This document shows, piece after piece, positions 1-10,735 of a DNA stretch of 64,000 bases (within the stretch, counting starts at the first letter, position 1; the number at the start of each line of letters is the position of its first letter). Source of the stretch: Bacteroidales bacterium (GTDB lineage Bacteria; Bacteroidota; Bacteroidia; Bacteroidales; UBA932); the NCBI GenBank assembly GCA_017443845.1, contig JAFSXX010000034.1:17750-81749 (forward strand), given 5' to 3'. Below the pieces are notes generated by a model. That model saw nothing but the letters and a program-made list of their open reading frames with translations, had not been told where the DNA came from and ran no database searches. A program made the position numbers and the translations under genes.

Positions 1-2427
<2,427 letters not shown>

Positions 2428-2472
2428 CTATAACTTGCAAATTTACAAAAAAAACGGATTCTGTTACAGCAA

Positions 2473-3174
2473 CTACTCGAACCCTACGACCGTAGCGGTA
2501 TGGCCGTCGCAGCGGAAGCGGATCTCCAGGCCGGCGTACTCGAGGGTGTAGATGCGGGAGGGGTCGTCGTGGTAGGCGGGGCGGGGGTCCTGGGCGAGGA
2601 TCTCGCGGAGGGCCGACAGCTGGCGGGAATCGAGGCGCGGGGAGAGTTCTGCCAGGACATCAGCGGGGATCTCGACCTCGAGCAATCTCTGCGGCCTCTC
2701 GCCGACAAATCCGTCCAGCGCTTCCGGGTGGGAGTCCACTCCGGGCAGATAGGGCTTGATATCGAAGATCGGCGTTCCGTCCATAAGGTCGGCTCCGGAG
2801 ACTGTCATCACCGGCCCGCGGGGGGAGTCGAGATCGATTCCCTCAAGCCTCACGCAGGAGAGCCCTATGGGATTGGGCCTGAAGGGGGAACGCGTGGCGA
2901 AGACCCCCAGACGCCGGTTGCCTCCCAGCCTCGGCGGTCGTACCGTCGGCGACCAGCTCTCCCGTCCGTTCCCGTCGTTATTCCCAGGTATGCTCTCCGA
3001 GAACTCCCATATAAGCCAAATGTGCGAGAAACCTTCCAGTCCTCGCAGCGCGTCGGGATTGCGGAACTCCGACTCGAAGACTATATGCGAGACCAGCGAC
3101 GGCGCCAGGCCGCTCTGCCGCGGCAGCCCGAACTTGGTCTTGAGGTCGTTGTGTATCCTGGCTATGATTCTCAT
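2473..3174 (-). CDS. trmO: tRNA (N6-threonylcarbamoyladenosine(37)-N6)-methyltransferase TrmO
   Basis: Member of the TsaA/TrmO (UPF0066) family, which uses S-adenosylmethionine to methylate t6A37 in certain tRNAs reading ACY codons. The 233-residue protein shows the family signatures: an early FGLPRQSG segment, the GLEGFSHIWLIW motif, the RSPFRPNPIGLS signature in the middle and DGTPIFDIKPYLP afterwards. The length fits the family, with the usual C-terminal extension (YAGLEIRFRCDG). Its ATG overlaps the msrA stop (ATGA), so it is the last gene of the LD-carboxypeptidase-msrA-trmO run. Confidence 0.9.
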   Translation of the reverse strand: MRIIARIHNDLKTKFGLPRQSGLAPSLVSHIVFESEFRNPDALRGLEGFSHIWLIWEFSESIPGNNDGNGRESWSPTVRPPRLGGNRRLGVFATRSPFRPNPIGLSCVRLEGIDLDSPRGPVMTVSGADLMDGTPIFDIKPYLPGVDSHPEALDGFVGERPQRLLEVEIPADVLAELSPRLDSRQLSALREILAQDPRPAYHDDPSRIYTLEYAGLEIRFRCDGHTATVVGFE

Positions 3175-3695
3175 TCCTTCGCTTTATACCCTGAGGCGAT
3201 GGCGAAAATCTCAGGAGTGAGGTGGCAATAACCGCCAGGATTCTTGTCGAGATAGTCCTGATGGTAATCCTCGGCCCTCACGAAGTTCTTGAGCGGCAGC
3301 AGTTCCACCGCCAGCGGCGCTCCGAGTGCCGCTTCCACCGAGGCCATCTCGTGCCGGATCTCCTCCAGCGGAGTTCCCGGGGCGTAATAGATTCCCGTGC
3401 GGTAGCGCGTACCCTCATCCTCGCCCTGCTTGTTGAGGCTCAGCGGATCGATAGCCTTGAGGAAAAGGGCTGTCAGCTCCCCGGCCGAGATCCGCGAGGG
3501 GTCGAAACGGATATGCACCGTCTCTGCATACCCGGTGGTGTCGGTGTAAACCTGCTTGTAAGTCGGATTTTCGGTATTGCCGTTGGCGTATCCCACCTCG
3601 GTGAAGACCACGCCGTCGATCAGTTTGAAGTATTTCTCAGCTCCCCAGAAGCATCCTGCGGCGAACCAGAGGTCGCAAACATTGTTGTCGTCCAT
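3171..3695 (-). CDS. msrA: Peptide methionine (S)-S-oxide reductase MsrA
   Basis: Reduces methionine-S-sulfoxide in proteins and free methionine. The 174-residue product carries the catalytic motif AAGCFWGAEK (Cys15), the EVGYANG segment and the C-terminal KNPGGYCHL region. The start is the internal ATG at 3693-3695: a longer reading frame exists upstream, but it overlaps the LD-carboxypeptidase gene in another frame and the family begins right here. It lies 11 bp after the upstream gene and overlaps trmO by 4 bp. No MsrB domain is fused and there is no signal peptide, so the enzyme should be cytoplasmic. Confidence 0.94.
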   Translation of the reverse strand: MDDNNVCDLWFAAGCFWGAEKYFKLIDGVVFTEVGYANGNTENPTYKQVYTDTTGYAETVHIRFDPSRISAGELTALFLKAIDPLSLNKQGEDEGTRYRTGIYYAPGTPLEEIRHEMASVEAALGAPLAVELLPLKNFVRAEDYHQDYLDKNPGGYCHLTPEIFAIASGYKAKE

Positions 3696-3706
3696 ATCGG
3701 AATAAA

Positions 3707-4744
3707 TTAAAGGTTGAACTCTATCTGCGCCCCGTCGCGCCCGACCCGCAGCGAGACTTCGGCTCCCATTATCAGGGGCCAGTTGACCCCTCCGTGTCCG
3801 GCCGGGAAGCCGCAGCATACAGGTATCCCGCGCCCTTCGAAGTAGCTGGCTATCAGTGCCTCGACCGAAGGGTAATCGAGGTCGTTCCTGCAACCTGAGA
3901 AGTCCCCGAGAATCACGCCGTTGACGCGCTCGAGAAGGCCGTGCTTGAGCAGGATGTTCAGCTGCCTGTCGATATTGTGGTAACTCTCCTCGATCTCCTC
4001 GATGAAGAGTACTATGCCGTCCTCGGCGGTGAAGTCGGACGAAGTTCCGGCCAGCGGCGCGAATGTACAGATATTGCCTCCCACCAGTTTGCCGGTGCAG
4101 CGTCCACGGATGTTTGCGGGATGGTCCGGGACGGAGTAGGAGGGAATATTCCCGGCCAGCAGGTCGCGCAGCATGATGCAGCTCGTGTCGGCTCCCTCGG
4201 CCGATGCTATATCGTTGCCCATCACGCCGTGGACCGACATCACGCCGCCGCAGGCCGCGAGGCTCAGCAGGGTGGTTATGTCGCTGTATCCCACGATCCA
4301 CTTGGGGTTGCGCGCGAATTCCCACGGCATCAGCTCGCCGATGAAATGGAGGGCGCCGTAGCCGCCCCTCTGGCATATTATCGCCTTGATTTCGGGATCC
4401 TCGAGGGCCCACCTGATGTCGGAGAGCCGCTCTTCGACTGTGCCGGCGTACGCCTTGGCGAAGCGCTTGCCCACATTGGGCCCGAGGACGGGCTCATAGC
4501 CCCATCCGCGGATCAGTTCCACGGCTTTGTCGATTTTGACGGAGTCGGTGGCGTAGGATGGAGTGAGGATGGCGATTTTGTCGCCGGGGCTCAGGAATGC
4601 GGGAGCGGTCATCGCGGCGGGGGAGAAGGGCTCTTCTGCCGCACTCTCCCTGTCGGAAGAGGATGTCGTTATGACGTATGTCGCTGCGGCAGCCGTTACC
4701 AGCGCGGCGATAACCACTATCTTCCTGAAAATTGTGTTTCCCAT
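3707..4744 (-). CDS. LD-carboxypeptidase (peptidase family S66)
   Basis: Predicted to cut the L,D bond of murein tetrapeptides during peptidoglycan recycling or remodelling. The 345-residue protein has an N-terminal hydrophobic segment (about residues 9-27) followed by a Ser/Glu-rich linker, so it is probably anchored or exported. The S66 catalytic set is visible: Ser154 in VGYSDITTLL, a Glu in LFIEEIEE and a His in GFPAGHGG. Classical LdcA is cytoplasmic and about 300 residues long; the membrane segment is the main difference. First gene of the run leading to msrA and trmO. Confidence 0.87.
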   Translation of the reverse strand: MGNTIFRKIVVIAALVTAAAATYVITTSSSDRESAAEEPFSPAAMTAPAFLSPGDKIAILTPSYATDSVKIDKAVELIRGWGYEPVLGPNVGKRFAKAYAGTVEERLSDIRWALEDPEIKAIICQRGGYGALHFIGELMPWEFARNPKWIVGYSDITTLLSLAACGGVMSVHGVMGNDIASAEGADTSCIMLRDLLAGNIPSYSVPDHPANIRGRCTGKLVGGNICTFAPLAGTSSDFTAEDGIVLFIEEIEESYHNIDRQLNILLKHGLLERVNGVILGDFSGCRNDLDYPSVEALIASYFEGRGIPVCCGFPAGHGGVNWPLIMGAEVSLRVGRDGAQIEFNL

Positions 4745-4849
4745 AGTTCAAAGTGTTTCTTCTGCAAATATATGCTTTTTGGCGATTCTGCGCCAAACGG
4801 ATTTTAGCGCCGGGAGCGGGACTAATGATAAATCATTCAAAATAATGAC

Positions 4850-4857
4850 TATATTTG
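4850..4857 (+). promoter_or_regulatory. Putative -7 element (TATATTTG) upstream of glutamine synthetase
   Basis: Exact match to the Bacteroidetes -7 consensus TAnnTTTG, about 65 nt before the start codon. No clear TTTG -33 box at the expected distance, so support is moderate. Confidence 0.4.
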
Positions 4858-4922
4858 CCGTCCCGATTTGAAAATCGGAGTCTTACGGCAAAAAAATGGT
4901 TAACAGATAAAATCAAATCGAA

Positions 4923-6437
4923 ATGAATAAAAATATCGCGCTGAGCCCCAATCTGATAGTGGCGAGCCTCGGTAAGGAACCCAAAGATCTCAACCGTGAC
5001 GACATCATCCGCTACATCACGGAAAACGGCATCAAGATGGTCAACTTTATGTATCCCGCCGAAGATGGCAGGATCAAGACGCTGAATTTTATGATCAACA
5101 GCCTCCAATACCTCGAGAGCATCCTCTCCGAGGGTGAGCGCGTTGACGGTTCGAGCCTTTTCCCCTCGTTCGTCGAGCCGGGCAGCAGCGATCTTTATAT
5201 CATTCCCCGCTACAGGACGGCATTCGTCGATCCCTTCGCCCAGATTCCCACCGTGTCGATGCTCTGCAGTTTCTTCGACAAGGACGGCGAGCCTTTCGGA
5301 TGCTCCCCTTACCAGACCCTTCTCAGGGCAGAGGAGGCCTTCGAGAAGAGTACCGGAATGACCTTCGAGGCTATGGGCGAACTCGAGTACTATGTCATCA
5401 CCGAAGATGAACCCAGCTTCCCCGCCACCGACCAGCGCGGCTACCACGAATCGGAGCCTTTCGCTAAGCTCAATACCTTCCGCACGGAGTGCATGGAGTA
5501 CATCGCCCAGACGGGAGGACAGATCAAGTACGGCCACAGCGAGGTGGGCAACTTCACCCTCGACGGCAAGATCTACGAGCAGAATGAGGTGGAATTCCTC
5601 CCCAATCCCGTCGAGACCGCGGCCGACCAGCTGGTGCTGGCCAAATGGGTCATCCGCAACCTGGCATACCGCTACGGCTATGACGTCTCCTTCGCCCCGA
5701 AGATCACCGTGGGCAAGGCCGGCTCGGGTATGCATATCCACATGCGCCTGATGCGCGACGGTCAGAACGTCACCCTGGGCGCTGACGGCAAACTCTCCGA
5801 TGAGGCCCGCCGGGCCATTGCGGGTATGATGATGCTGGCTCCCTCGATTACAGCATTCGGCAACAAGAACCCCACTTCGTATTTCCGTCTGGTTCCCCAC
5901 CAGGAGGCTCCGACCAATGTCTGCTGGGGCGACTGCAACCGCTCGGTGCTGGTCCGCGTGCCCCTCGGATGGTCCACCGGAAAAGATATGTGCGCCGCCG
6001 CGAACCCCGGCGAGAAGGCCCTCAGGCTCGATACCAAGTCGCGCCAGACCTTCGAGATGCGCTCTCCCGACTGCTCGGCCGATGTATATCAGCTGATGGC
6101 CAGCCTCTGTGTCGCCGCACGCTACGGCCTGGAGATGCCTGAGGCTGAGGCCCTCAGGATCGCCGAGGAGAAGTATGTGGACCTCGACATCCACAAGCCC
6201 GAGAATGCGGGCCGCCTCGCAACCCTTGATTCGCTGCCCGTAAGTTGCTGCGAATCGGCCGACTGCCTCGCCGCCAAGCGCAGCGTTTATGAGTCGGCAG
6301 GCGTTTTCCAGCCCAAGATGATCGACGGCATTATCAAGGCCCTCAAGTCCTTCGACGACAGCGACCTGCACCGCCGCGCCAAGGCCGACTCGAGCCTTAT
6401 GCGCCACCTTGTGGAGAAGTATTTCTACTGCGGTTAA
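4923..6437 (+). CDS. Glutamine synthetase (about 500-residue type)
   Basis: ATP-dependent ligation of ammonia to glutamate, or a close relative using another amine. The 504-residue protein has the beta-grasp N-domain and the catalytic domain with MGELEYYVI (metal-binding Glu), NEVEFLPNP, the GSGMHIHM segment, the NPTSYFRLVP arginine loop and FEMRSPDCSAD near the C-terminus. Bacteroides often carry a much longer GlnN-type enzyme; this is the shorter type. The fold is certain, but whether it is the main assimilatory enzyme is not. It is monocistronic, ending at a strong bidirectional terminator. Confidence 0.9.
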   Translation: MNKNIALSPNLIVASLGKEPKDLNRDDIIRYITENGIKMVNFMYPAEDGRIKTLNFMINSLQYLESILSEGERVDGSSLFPSFVEPGSSDLYIIPRYRTAFVDPFAQIPTVSMLCSFFDKDGEPFGCSPYQTLLRAEEAFEKSTGMTFEAMGELEYYVITEDEPSFPATDQRGYHESEPFAKLNTFRTECMEYIAQTGGQIKYGHSEVGNFTLDGKIYEQNEVEFLPNPVETAADQLVLAKWVIRNLAYRYGYDVSFAPKITVGKAGSGMHIHMRLMRDGQNVTLGADGKLSDEARRAIAGMMMLAPSITAFGNKNPTSYFRLVPHQEAPTNVCWGDCNRSVLVRVPLGWSTGKDMCAAANPGEKALRLDTKSRQTFEMRSPDCSADVYQLMASLCVAARYGLEMPEAEALRIAEEKYVDLDIHKPENAGRLATLDSLPVSCCESADCLAAKRSVYESAGVFQPKMIDGIIKALKSFDDSDLHRRAKADSSLMRHLVEKYFYCG

Positions 6438-6439
6438 AA

Positions 6440-6473
6440 AAGAAGGGCTGAGTTTTTCTCAGCCCTTCTTTTT
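6440..6473. terminator. Bidirectional rho-independent terminator
   Basis: Perfect 13-bp stem (6440-6452 with 6458-6470) around a T5 loop, flanked by A- and T-runs on both sides. It serves the glutamine synthetase gene and the convergent barrel gene, whose stop codon lies in the T-run. Confidence 0.93.
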
Positions 6474-8880
6474 ACATCCTGGCTTTCTGCTCTACGCCGG
6501 CTCCCGTGCCTTTGTATTTGCTCTTTGCGGAGTTGAACTTGTAGCGGATTGAGAACTTGATCCGCCGCGTGTCAAAGTAATTTGTCTGATAGATGCTCTG
6601 GCAGCCGAAATCGGTTGAAATGCTCGTGTACGCCGTTTTGGCGAGGTCGCTTCCTTCGAGTCGCAGTATCAGCGATCCGTCCTTAAGGAGGGTCTTTTGG
6701 ATGGCTGCCGAAAGGTCGAAGTAATTCCGCTCCATTATCGCGTTCTGTGCATATCCCTTGCTTTGCAGCATGCCTCCCAGTTCGAACTGCCATCCTCCCT
6801 TGAAGTTGAAAGTGTTGAACAGCTGGGCGAAGCAGATGGGCTTGCCGTTGAACTTGGTCTCCCTGACGCCTGAAGGCTCGCGCGGGTCGGGAGCGTTGAT
6901 GGTGAGCCACTGGGGCATCATTCCTATGGTGTAGTTCATCGTCCAGGGACCGATTGTCGGAGTTAGGTTCACGAATGCGGTCAGATTCCTGTAGGGGGTG
7001 TCGATATTCATCGGCTTGACCAGGGCTATGCCTTCATCGTTGTACGGTGAGGACCAGACCATTATGGTTCCGTCGGTCCTGGAATACTCCAGCATCAGTG
7101 TGACGAACCTCCAAACGGCGGTAGCGCTCAGGTCGTGGGAGAGTTCGGGCTGGAGCTTCGCGTTGCCGCTCTGCCAGATGTAGCGGTTGTTGTAGCGGAT
7201 TGCACCGTCGAGTTGGGAATAGGAGGGACGCCTTGTCTTGCGGTTGTAGCTGAGCATCATCTGGACAGGGCCGAACGCTCCGGCGTAGGATGCGCTGGGG
7301 AACCAGTTGGCGTAAGGACGGCTCAGGTCGCTATCCGGATTCAGTTCGTCTTCGTACTCATAATTCACATATTCATAGCGGATTCCGGCGCTGAACTGTC
7401 CCACCTTGGGGAGATAGAAGGCATAGGATGCGAAGCCTGCGTAGTTGTCCTCCCTGACCCTTGCCGAGGAGGCGGGAATGATGTCGAGTCCCCTGATGCT
7501 GTAGTTGTCGCTGCGGCGTGAGAAGGTCTCTTCGGTTCCGGCCTGAAGCTGTCCCATCCAGATGGGGTAGGAGAGCACTGCCTTGGCGGCGTACATCCGG
7601 CCGGAATTGCTGCTTTCGCTCTTGATTTCGGCATCGTGGGTCATCTCGCTGATTTCCCTCGCAACCGACACAGTGGAGTTGTCTGTGCCGTAATAGTCCA
7701 GGTTGATATCAATGTTCAATTTGTTGGCTACCAGTCCGTTATAATAGACGTTGGCGCCGAGGCTGAGGGGCGCGACCGCTCCGATTCTGTCTATAGTGAC
7801 TGACTTCAGTTTATCGATCAGTTCTCCGTTTTCAAAGGCGTCGGTTATTATCAGTGTGCTGTCCATCGTGCTCAGGGTCTTTCCCCATTCCACCTTGCCG
7901 CCCAGGAAATGGTTGTCCGCCATCTGCCAGTTCGCTCCGGCGTTGCCGTGGAGGTTCTGAGTTGCAAAAATGCCGTCGATGTTTCCCTTGTTCACGAAAG
8001 TCCAGTCGTTCCCGCCTTTGTCTTTTCCGAAGCTGGCGGTTTCGGCGTCACTGATCTGGTTGGTCTTGTAGCTGTTGAAGTTGATACCTCCGAACAGATC
8101 GACTCCTCCGGTGCGGTAATTGACATTGAGATTTGATGCAGGGCGGTTGCCTTCGGCCCAGTCAAGAGCCTGGGAATCAGATGCATCGAAGTTGAATCCG
8201 AAACCGTCTCCCTGCCTGCGGATGGTCTTGATGCGGACCACGCTGCGTACTGTGGCGTCGTACTGCGCTCCCGGGTTTGTGATTACCTCCACGCTCTGGA
8301 TCTCGTTGCTCTGAAGGCGGTCCAACTCGCCGGCGTCGGTCACCTTGTGTCCGTTGATATATATAAGGGGTGCTCCCTTGCCGATGACTTCGATGCCGTC
8401 CTTGCCCTTTATCAGGCCGGGGGTCTTGGCCAGCACGTCGTTTGCAGAGCCCACGTTCTCCAGCACGGATCCGCGCACGCCGGTCTGAAGTCCTTCGCCT
8501 TTCAGTTTGGTCTTGGGCATAATCGCCTCTACGGTGGCACCTTCAAGCAGTTGGGAGTCTTCTTCAAGCATAATCGGGCCCATCTGCTGCGGCTGGGTGC
8601 CGATCCGCACCTCGACCGTTGCGTCCTTGTAACCGATGAGGGAAGCGGTGAGGGTATAGGTACCGACAGCCGCCTTGAGGGAGAATGCTCCGTTTTCGTC
8701 TGCCGACGTTCCTGCCGCCACCTTCCCTTCGCCGTCAGTAAGGAAAACCGTCGCGAATTCGAGGGGGTTCCCCGCGGTGTCCGAAACGATTCCCGTCACC
8801 GTTCCTTCGGCCTGTTTCTTTGCGAATAGGGGAGAGCAGCAGAGTGCGCTGACAATGATAAGACTTAATATCCGTTTCAT
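6472..8880 (-). CDS. TonB-receptor-like outer-membrane beta-barrel protein (OMP_b-brl_3 type)
   Basis: 802-residue outer-membrane protein. It has a signal peptide (MKRILSLIIVSALCCSPLFA), a carboxypeptidase-regulatory-like beta-sandwich (GTVTGIVSDTAGNPLEFATV), a plug-like domain (about residues 115-220, with IYINGHKVTDAGELDRLQSNEIQ-type signature) and a long barrel ending in alternating hydrophobic strands. This matches the Bacteroidota outer-membrane barrel family related to TonB-dependent receptors rather than SusC: no SusD partner follows. The start is the ATG at 8878-8880 that precedes the signal peptide; a longer frame upstream lacks support. The ligand is unknown. Monocistronic. Confidence 0.85.
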   Translation of the reverse strand: MKRILSLIIVSALCCSPLFAKKQAEGTVTGIVSDTAGNPLEFATVFLTDGEGKVAAGTSADENGAFSLKAAVGTYTLTASLIGYKDATVEVRIGTQPQQMGPIMLEEDSQLLEGATVEAIMPKTKLKGEGLQTGVRGSVLENVGSANDVLAKTPGLIKGKDGIEVIGKGAPLIYINGHKVTDAGELDRLQSNEIQSVEVITNPGAQYDATVRSVVRIKTIRRQGDGFGFNFDASDSQALDWAEGNRPASNLNVNYRTGGVDLFGGINFNSYKTNQISDAETASFGKDKGGNDWTFVNKGNIDGIFATQNLHGNAGANWQMADNHFLGGKVEWGKTLSTMDSTLIITDAFENGELIDKLKSVTIDRIGAVAPLSLGANVYYNGLVANKLNIDINLDYYGTDNSTVSVAREISEMTHDAEIKSESSNSGRMYAAKAVLSYPIWMGQLQAGTEETFSRRSDNYSIRGLDIIPASSARVREDNYAGFASYAFYLPKVGQFSAGIRYEYVNYEYEDELNPDSDLSRPYANWFPSASYAGAFGPVQMMLSYNRKTRRPSYSQLDGAIRYNNRYIWQSGNAKLQPELSHDLSATAVWRFVTLMLEYSRTDGTIMVWSSPYNDEGIALVKPMNIDTPYRNLTAFVNLTPTIGPWTMNYTIGMMPQWLTINAPDPREPSGVRETKFNGKPICFAQLFNTFNFKGGWQFELGGMLQSKGYAQNAIMERNYFDLSAAIQKTLLKDGSLILRLEGSDLAKTAYTSISTDFGCQSIYQTNYFDTRRIKFSIRYKFNSAKSKYKGTGAGVEQKARM

Positions 8881-8965
8881 GGGTGATATTTTGAATTTTT
8901 GCAAAAAAAAATATAAATATATATCGTAAAACAATAAATAAATTCTGAATTCAGTATTTACGTCA

Positions 8966-8973
8966 CAAAGATA
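8966..8973 (-). promoter_or_regulatory. Putative -7 element (TATCTTTG) of the barrel gene
   Basis: Exact TAnnTTTG match on the minus strand in an AT-rich stretch, about 85 nt before the start codon. No convincing -33 box seen. Confidence 0.4.
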
Positions 8974-9040
8974 TAAATATTTTTCAATACCTTGTAACGC
9001 AAGGTACAAAAATTTTGAAAATATTTTGCAATGCAGCCCG

Positions 9041-9118
9041 GCCAGCGCCAGCGCCAGCGCCAGACCAGACCCGGCGAACCCGACGACCCCGACGATCGCG
9101 TCGACCCCGACGATCGCG
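9041..9118. repeat. GC-rich short tandem repeats
   Basis: Two simple arrays lie next to each other. The hexamer GCCAGC is repeated about four times at 9041-9063. A 17-nt unit beginning CGACCCCGACG occurs twice exactly, at 9084-9100 and 9102-9118. They lie in the roughly 460-nt non-coding stretch between the barrel gene and the transposase-like gene. No reading frame of quality covers them. Confidence 0.8.
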
Positions 9119-9160
9119 GACCGCGCCTAGGCATCACGTAGCTCACTGAGCAACCTTTTC

Positions 9161-9196
9161 CGCGCTTCGTGAGGGCAAAAGGGGCCACGGAGCGCG
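9161..9196. repeat. REP-like hairpin, left copy
   Basis: An imperfect palindrome: 11-nt arms 9161-9171 and 9186-9196 (10 of 11 pairs plus one G:T) around the 14-nt loop AGGGCAAAAGGGGC. The same element recurs at 10455-10488, beyond the transposase-like gene. A third, unpaired arm (CGCGCTCCGTG) lies at 9233-9243. Confidence 0.8.
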
Positions 9197-9343
9197 ATAT
9201 ACTGCCAATCTGCCCAGCGAATTGAGGCATCGCGCGCTCCGTGAAAATCGCTTTGCAATTCTCCTGCCTCTTTTTCTTGCAATTCATTGCTCCTGTCATT
9301 ATCTTTGTCAATTGAGCAGCCACTTGAGGCGCTGGATAAGAAG

Positions 9344-10312
9344 ATGAAGATTGATAAAGAACTGCTCGAGCAGATCATTTCCGATCTGGGACTCAATGTC
9401 CCTTTTGTCAAAGGCACCCAAATCAAAATCAAACGTTGCTGGCATTTCAGTACCGACGGAAATGCGGTAGATGCCATTTTTAATGATGAAAGCGATTTCA
9501 TCAACGGCATGAACCGGATTTACGTAACTCTCCAGGGGTACAGAATTGTCATTCTCGCTTTCTGCCTGATGGATACCCACGTCCATTTCGTCCTTTACGG
9601 TGAGTTCGACGAGTGCAACCGGTTTGTGCACGACTACATCAGACGGACTTCTTGGCATATTGCCGTTACTCGCGGGGAGAGGCACAAACTGGAAAATGTC
9701 CCCATCGGCCATCAGCCGGTCGAGGACGACCGTTATCTGAAGACGGTCATTTGCTATACCTTGAAAAATGCCCCTGTCGCCGGCCTCAGATACAACGCAC
9801 TCGATTATCCCTGGTCGAGCGCTCCATTATATTTCAGGCAGAATGGCTACTGGTCCTCTCCTTCATGGTTGGCCGACTCCAAGTTCTCTTATTTCTCCGG
9901 CGAGTTGGGGCTGAACTCACGCAGAGCGGCTCTCCGTACCAGGCAGCGGGCGTCATCCAATGTCAGGATGATTGGTCCGCTGATCTTTCCCGGAGAATAT
10001 GTTCCGTATGAGATAGTGGAGCAGCTATTCAAGACTTGCAAGAGTTTTAATTTTTTTATGTGCCGAAGCCGGGAAGAGGACGTGGAATCCCGTGGCGGCA
10101 GCATCTCCCGTCTATCAATCCCAATGCAGGAGATGCGTCAGCATAAAAATGAACTTTGCAGGGAATTGTTCGGAACAAACAGTATCAAGAATCTCAATAC
10201 CCAGCAGCGTCTTGTGCTTGCCAGGACGATGAAAAGTCGCTACAACAGTTCGCTTAAGCAGATAGCCCGTCTTTCCGGACTGGTTTACGAAGAGGTGAAA
10301 GAAATGCTTTGA
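9344..10312 (+). CDS. RAYT-like Y1 (IS200/IS605-type) transposase
   Basis: A 322-residue protein with the HUH/Y1 nuclease fold of REP-associated tyrosine transposases. The divalent-metal HxH motif is clear in CLMDTHVHFVLYG. It is followed by a DYIRRTSWH helix and a block with the order of the RAYT core (YTLKNAPVAGLRYNAL then DYPWSSAPLYF); the tyrosine of that block is the likely nucleophile. A C-terminal extension of about 130 residues ends in a helix-turn-helix-like segment (LKQIARLSGLVYEEVKEML). The first ATG is at 9344; a TTG 57 nt upstream is possible. No classical insertion-sequence ends are seen, but a REP-like hairpin lies on each side, the signature arrangement for RAYTs. Confidence 0.8.
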   Translation: MKIDKELLEQIISDLGLNVPFVKGTQIKIKRCWHFSTDGNAVDAIFNDESDFINGMNRIYVTLQGYRIVILAFCLMDTHVHFVLYGEFDECNRFVHDYIRRTSWHIAVTRGERHKLENVPIGHQPVEDDRYLKTVICYTLKNAPVAGLRYNALDYPWSSAPLYFRQNGYWSSPSWLADSKFSYFSGELGLNSRRAALRTRQRASSNVRMIGPLIFPGEYVPYEIVEQLFKTCKSFNFFMCRSREEDVESRGGSISRLSIPMQEMRQHKNELCRELFGTNSIKNLNTQQRLVLARTMKSRYNSSLKQIARLSGLVYEEVKEML

Positions 10313-10735
10313 ACACAAAAGCCTCGTGAGTTTTTCGAGGGGCGTTGCCCATGATCAAAAAAGGAAAACCGGATGCGATTCAGTCCTTTTTATTCCAAAC
10401 CAACTTTTGAGGAGCGCTCAGGCGTGCCTTGTGGCGCGTGAGCGTCAATCCATTGCGCTCCGTGAGGGCAAAAGGGGGCACGGAGCGCGTCAGAGTGCCC
10501 TTGCGCAGCCCCCGTGGCCGTTTGCCGCGCTTCGCGATTGTTGAGATGGGAGTGTTGTGTTGGGATGGGCTGGGATGGGATGAGCTGAGCTGTGCAGGGC
10601 TGGATTGCGTGATAGCAAGGCCGTAGCGGCGGGGTTCGGGGCAGAGCCCCGTATTTACCTGCGAGACTCTACATCCTCCCAGGCCAGGATATGCTTCGCC
10701 CAAGGCCCGGGCCAAGGCAATTGCCCGGGGATTAT
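10313..10735. other. Intergenic region with hairpins and low-complexity repeats
   Basis: Non-coding. It holds a weak hairpin just after the transposase-like gene (arms 10322-10326 and 10336-10340), the right REP-like hairpin (10455-10488), a G/T-rich stretch of TGGGATGGG-like repeats (about 10560-10600), a GGGGC/GCCCC hairpin near 10640 and a 7-bp CCCGGGC/GCCCGGG stem (10706-10729) just past the end of the next minus-strand gene, which may act as its terminator although no T-run follows. Confidence 0.7.
10455..10488. repeat. REP-like hairpin, right copy
   Basis: Perfect 10-bp arms (GCGCTCCGTG at 10455-10464, CACGGAGCGC at 10479-10488) around the loop AGGGCAAAAGGGGG, nearly identical to the copy at 9161-9196. 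Similarity extends weakly into both flanks (TGAGC upstream, TGCC downstream). Confidence 0.85.

Noticed and set aside
3696..4412. Upstream extension of the msrA frame
   Set aside because: It lies inside the LD-carboxypeptidase gene in another frame, with Arg-rich composition. MsrA begins naturally at 3695.
4833..6407. Antisense open frame of about 520 codons opposite glutamine synthetase
   Set aside because: Shadow of the strongly conserved plus-strand gene; product is low-complexity and matches nothing.
8881..9009. N-terminal extension of the outer-membrane barrel frame
   Set aside because: It would put about 43 residues before a normal signal peptide and runs through the AT-rich promoter region.
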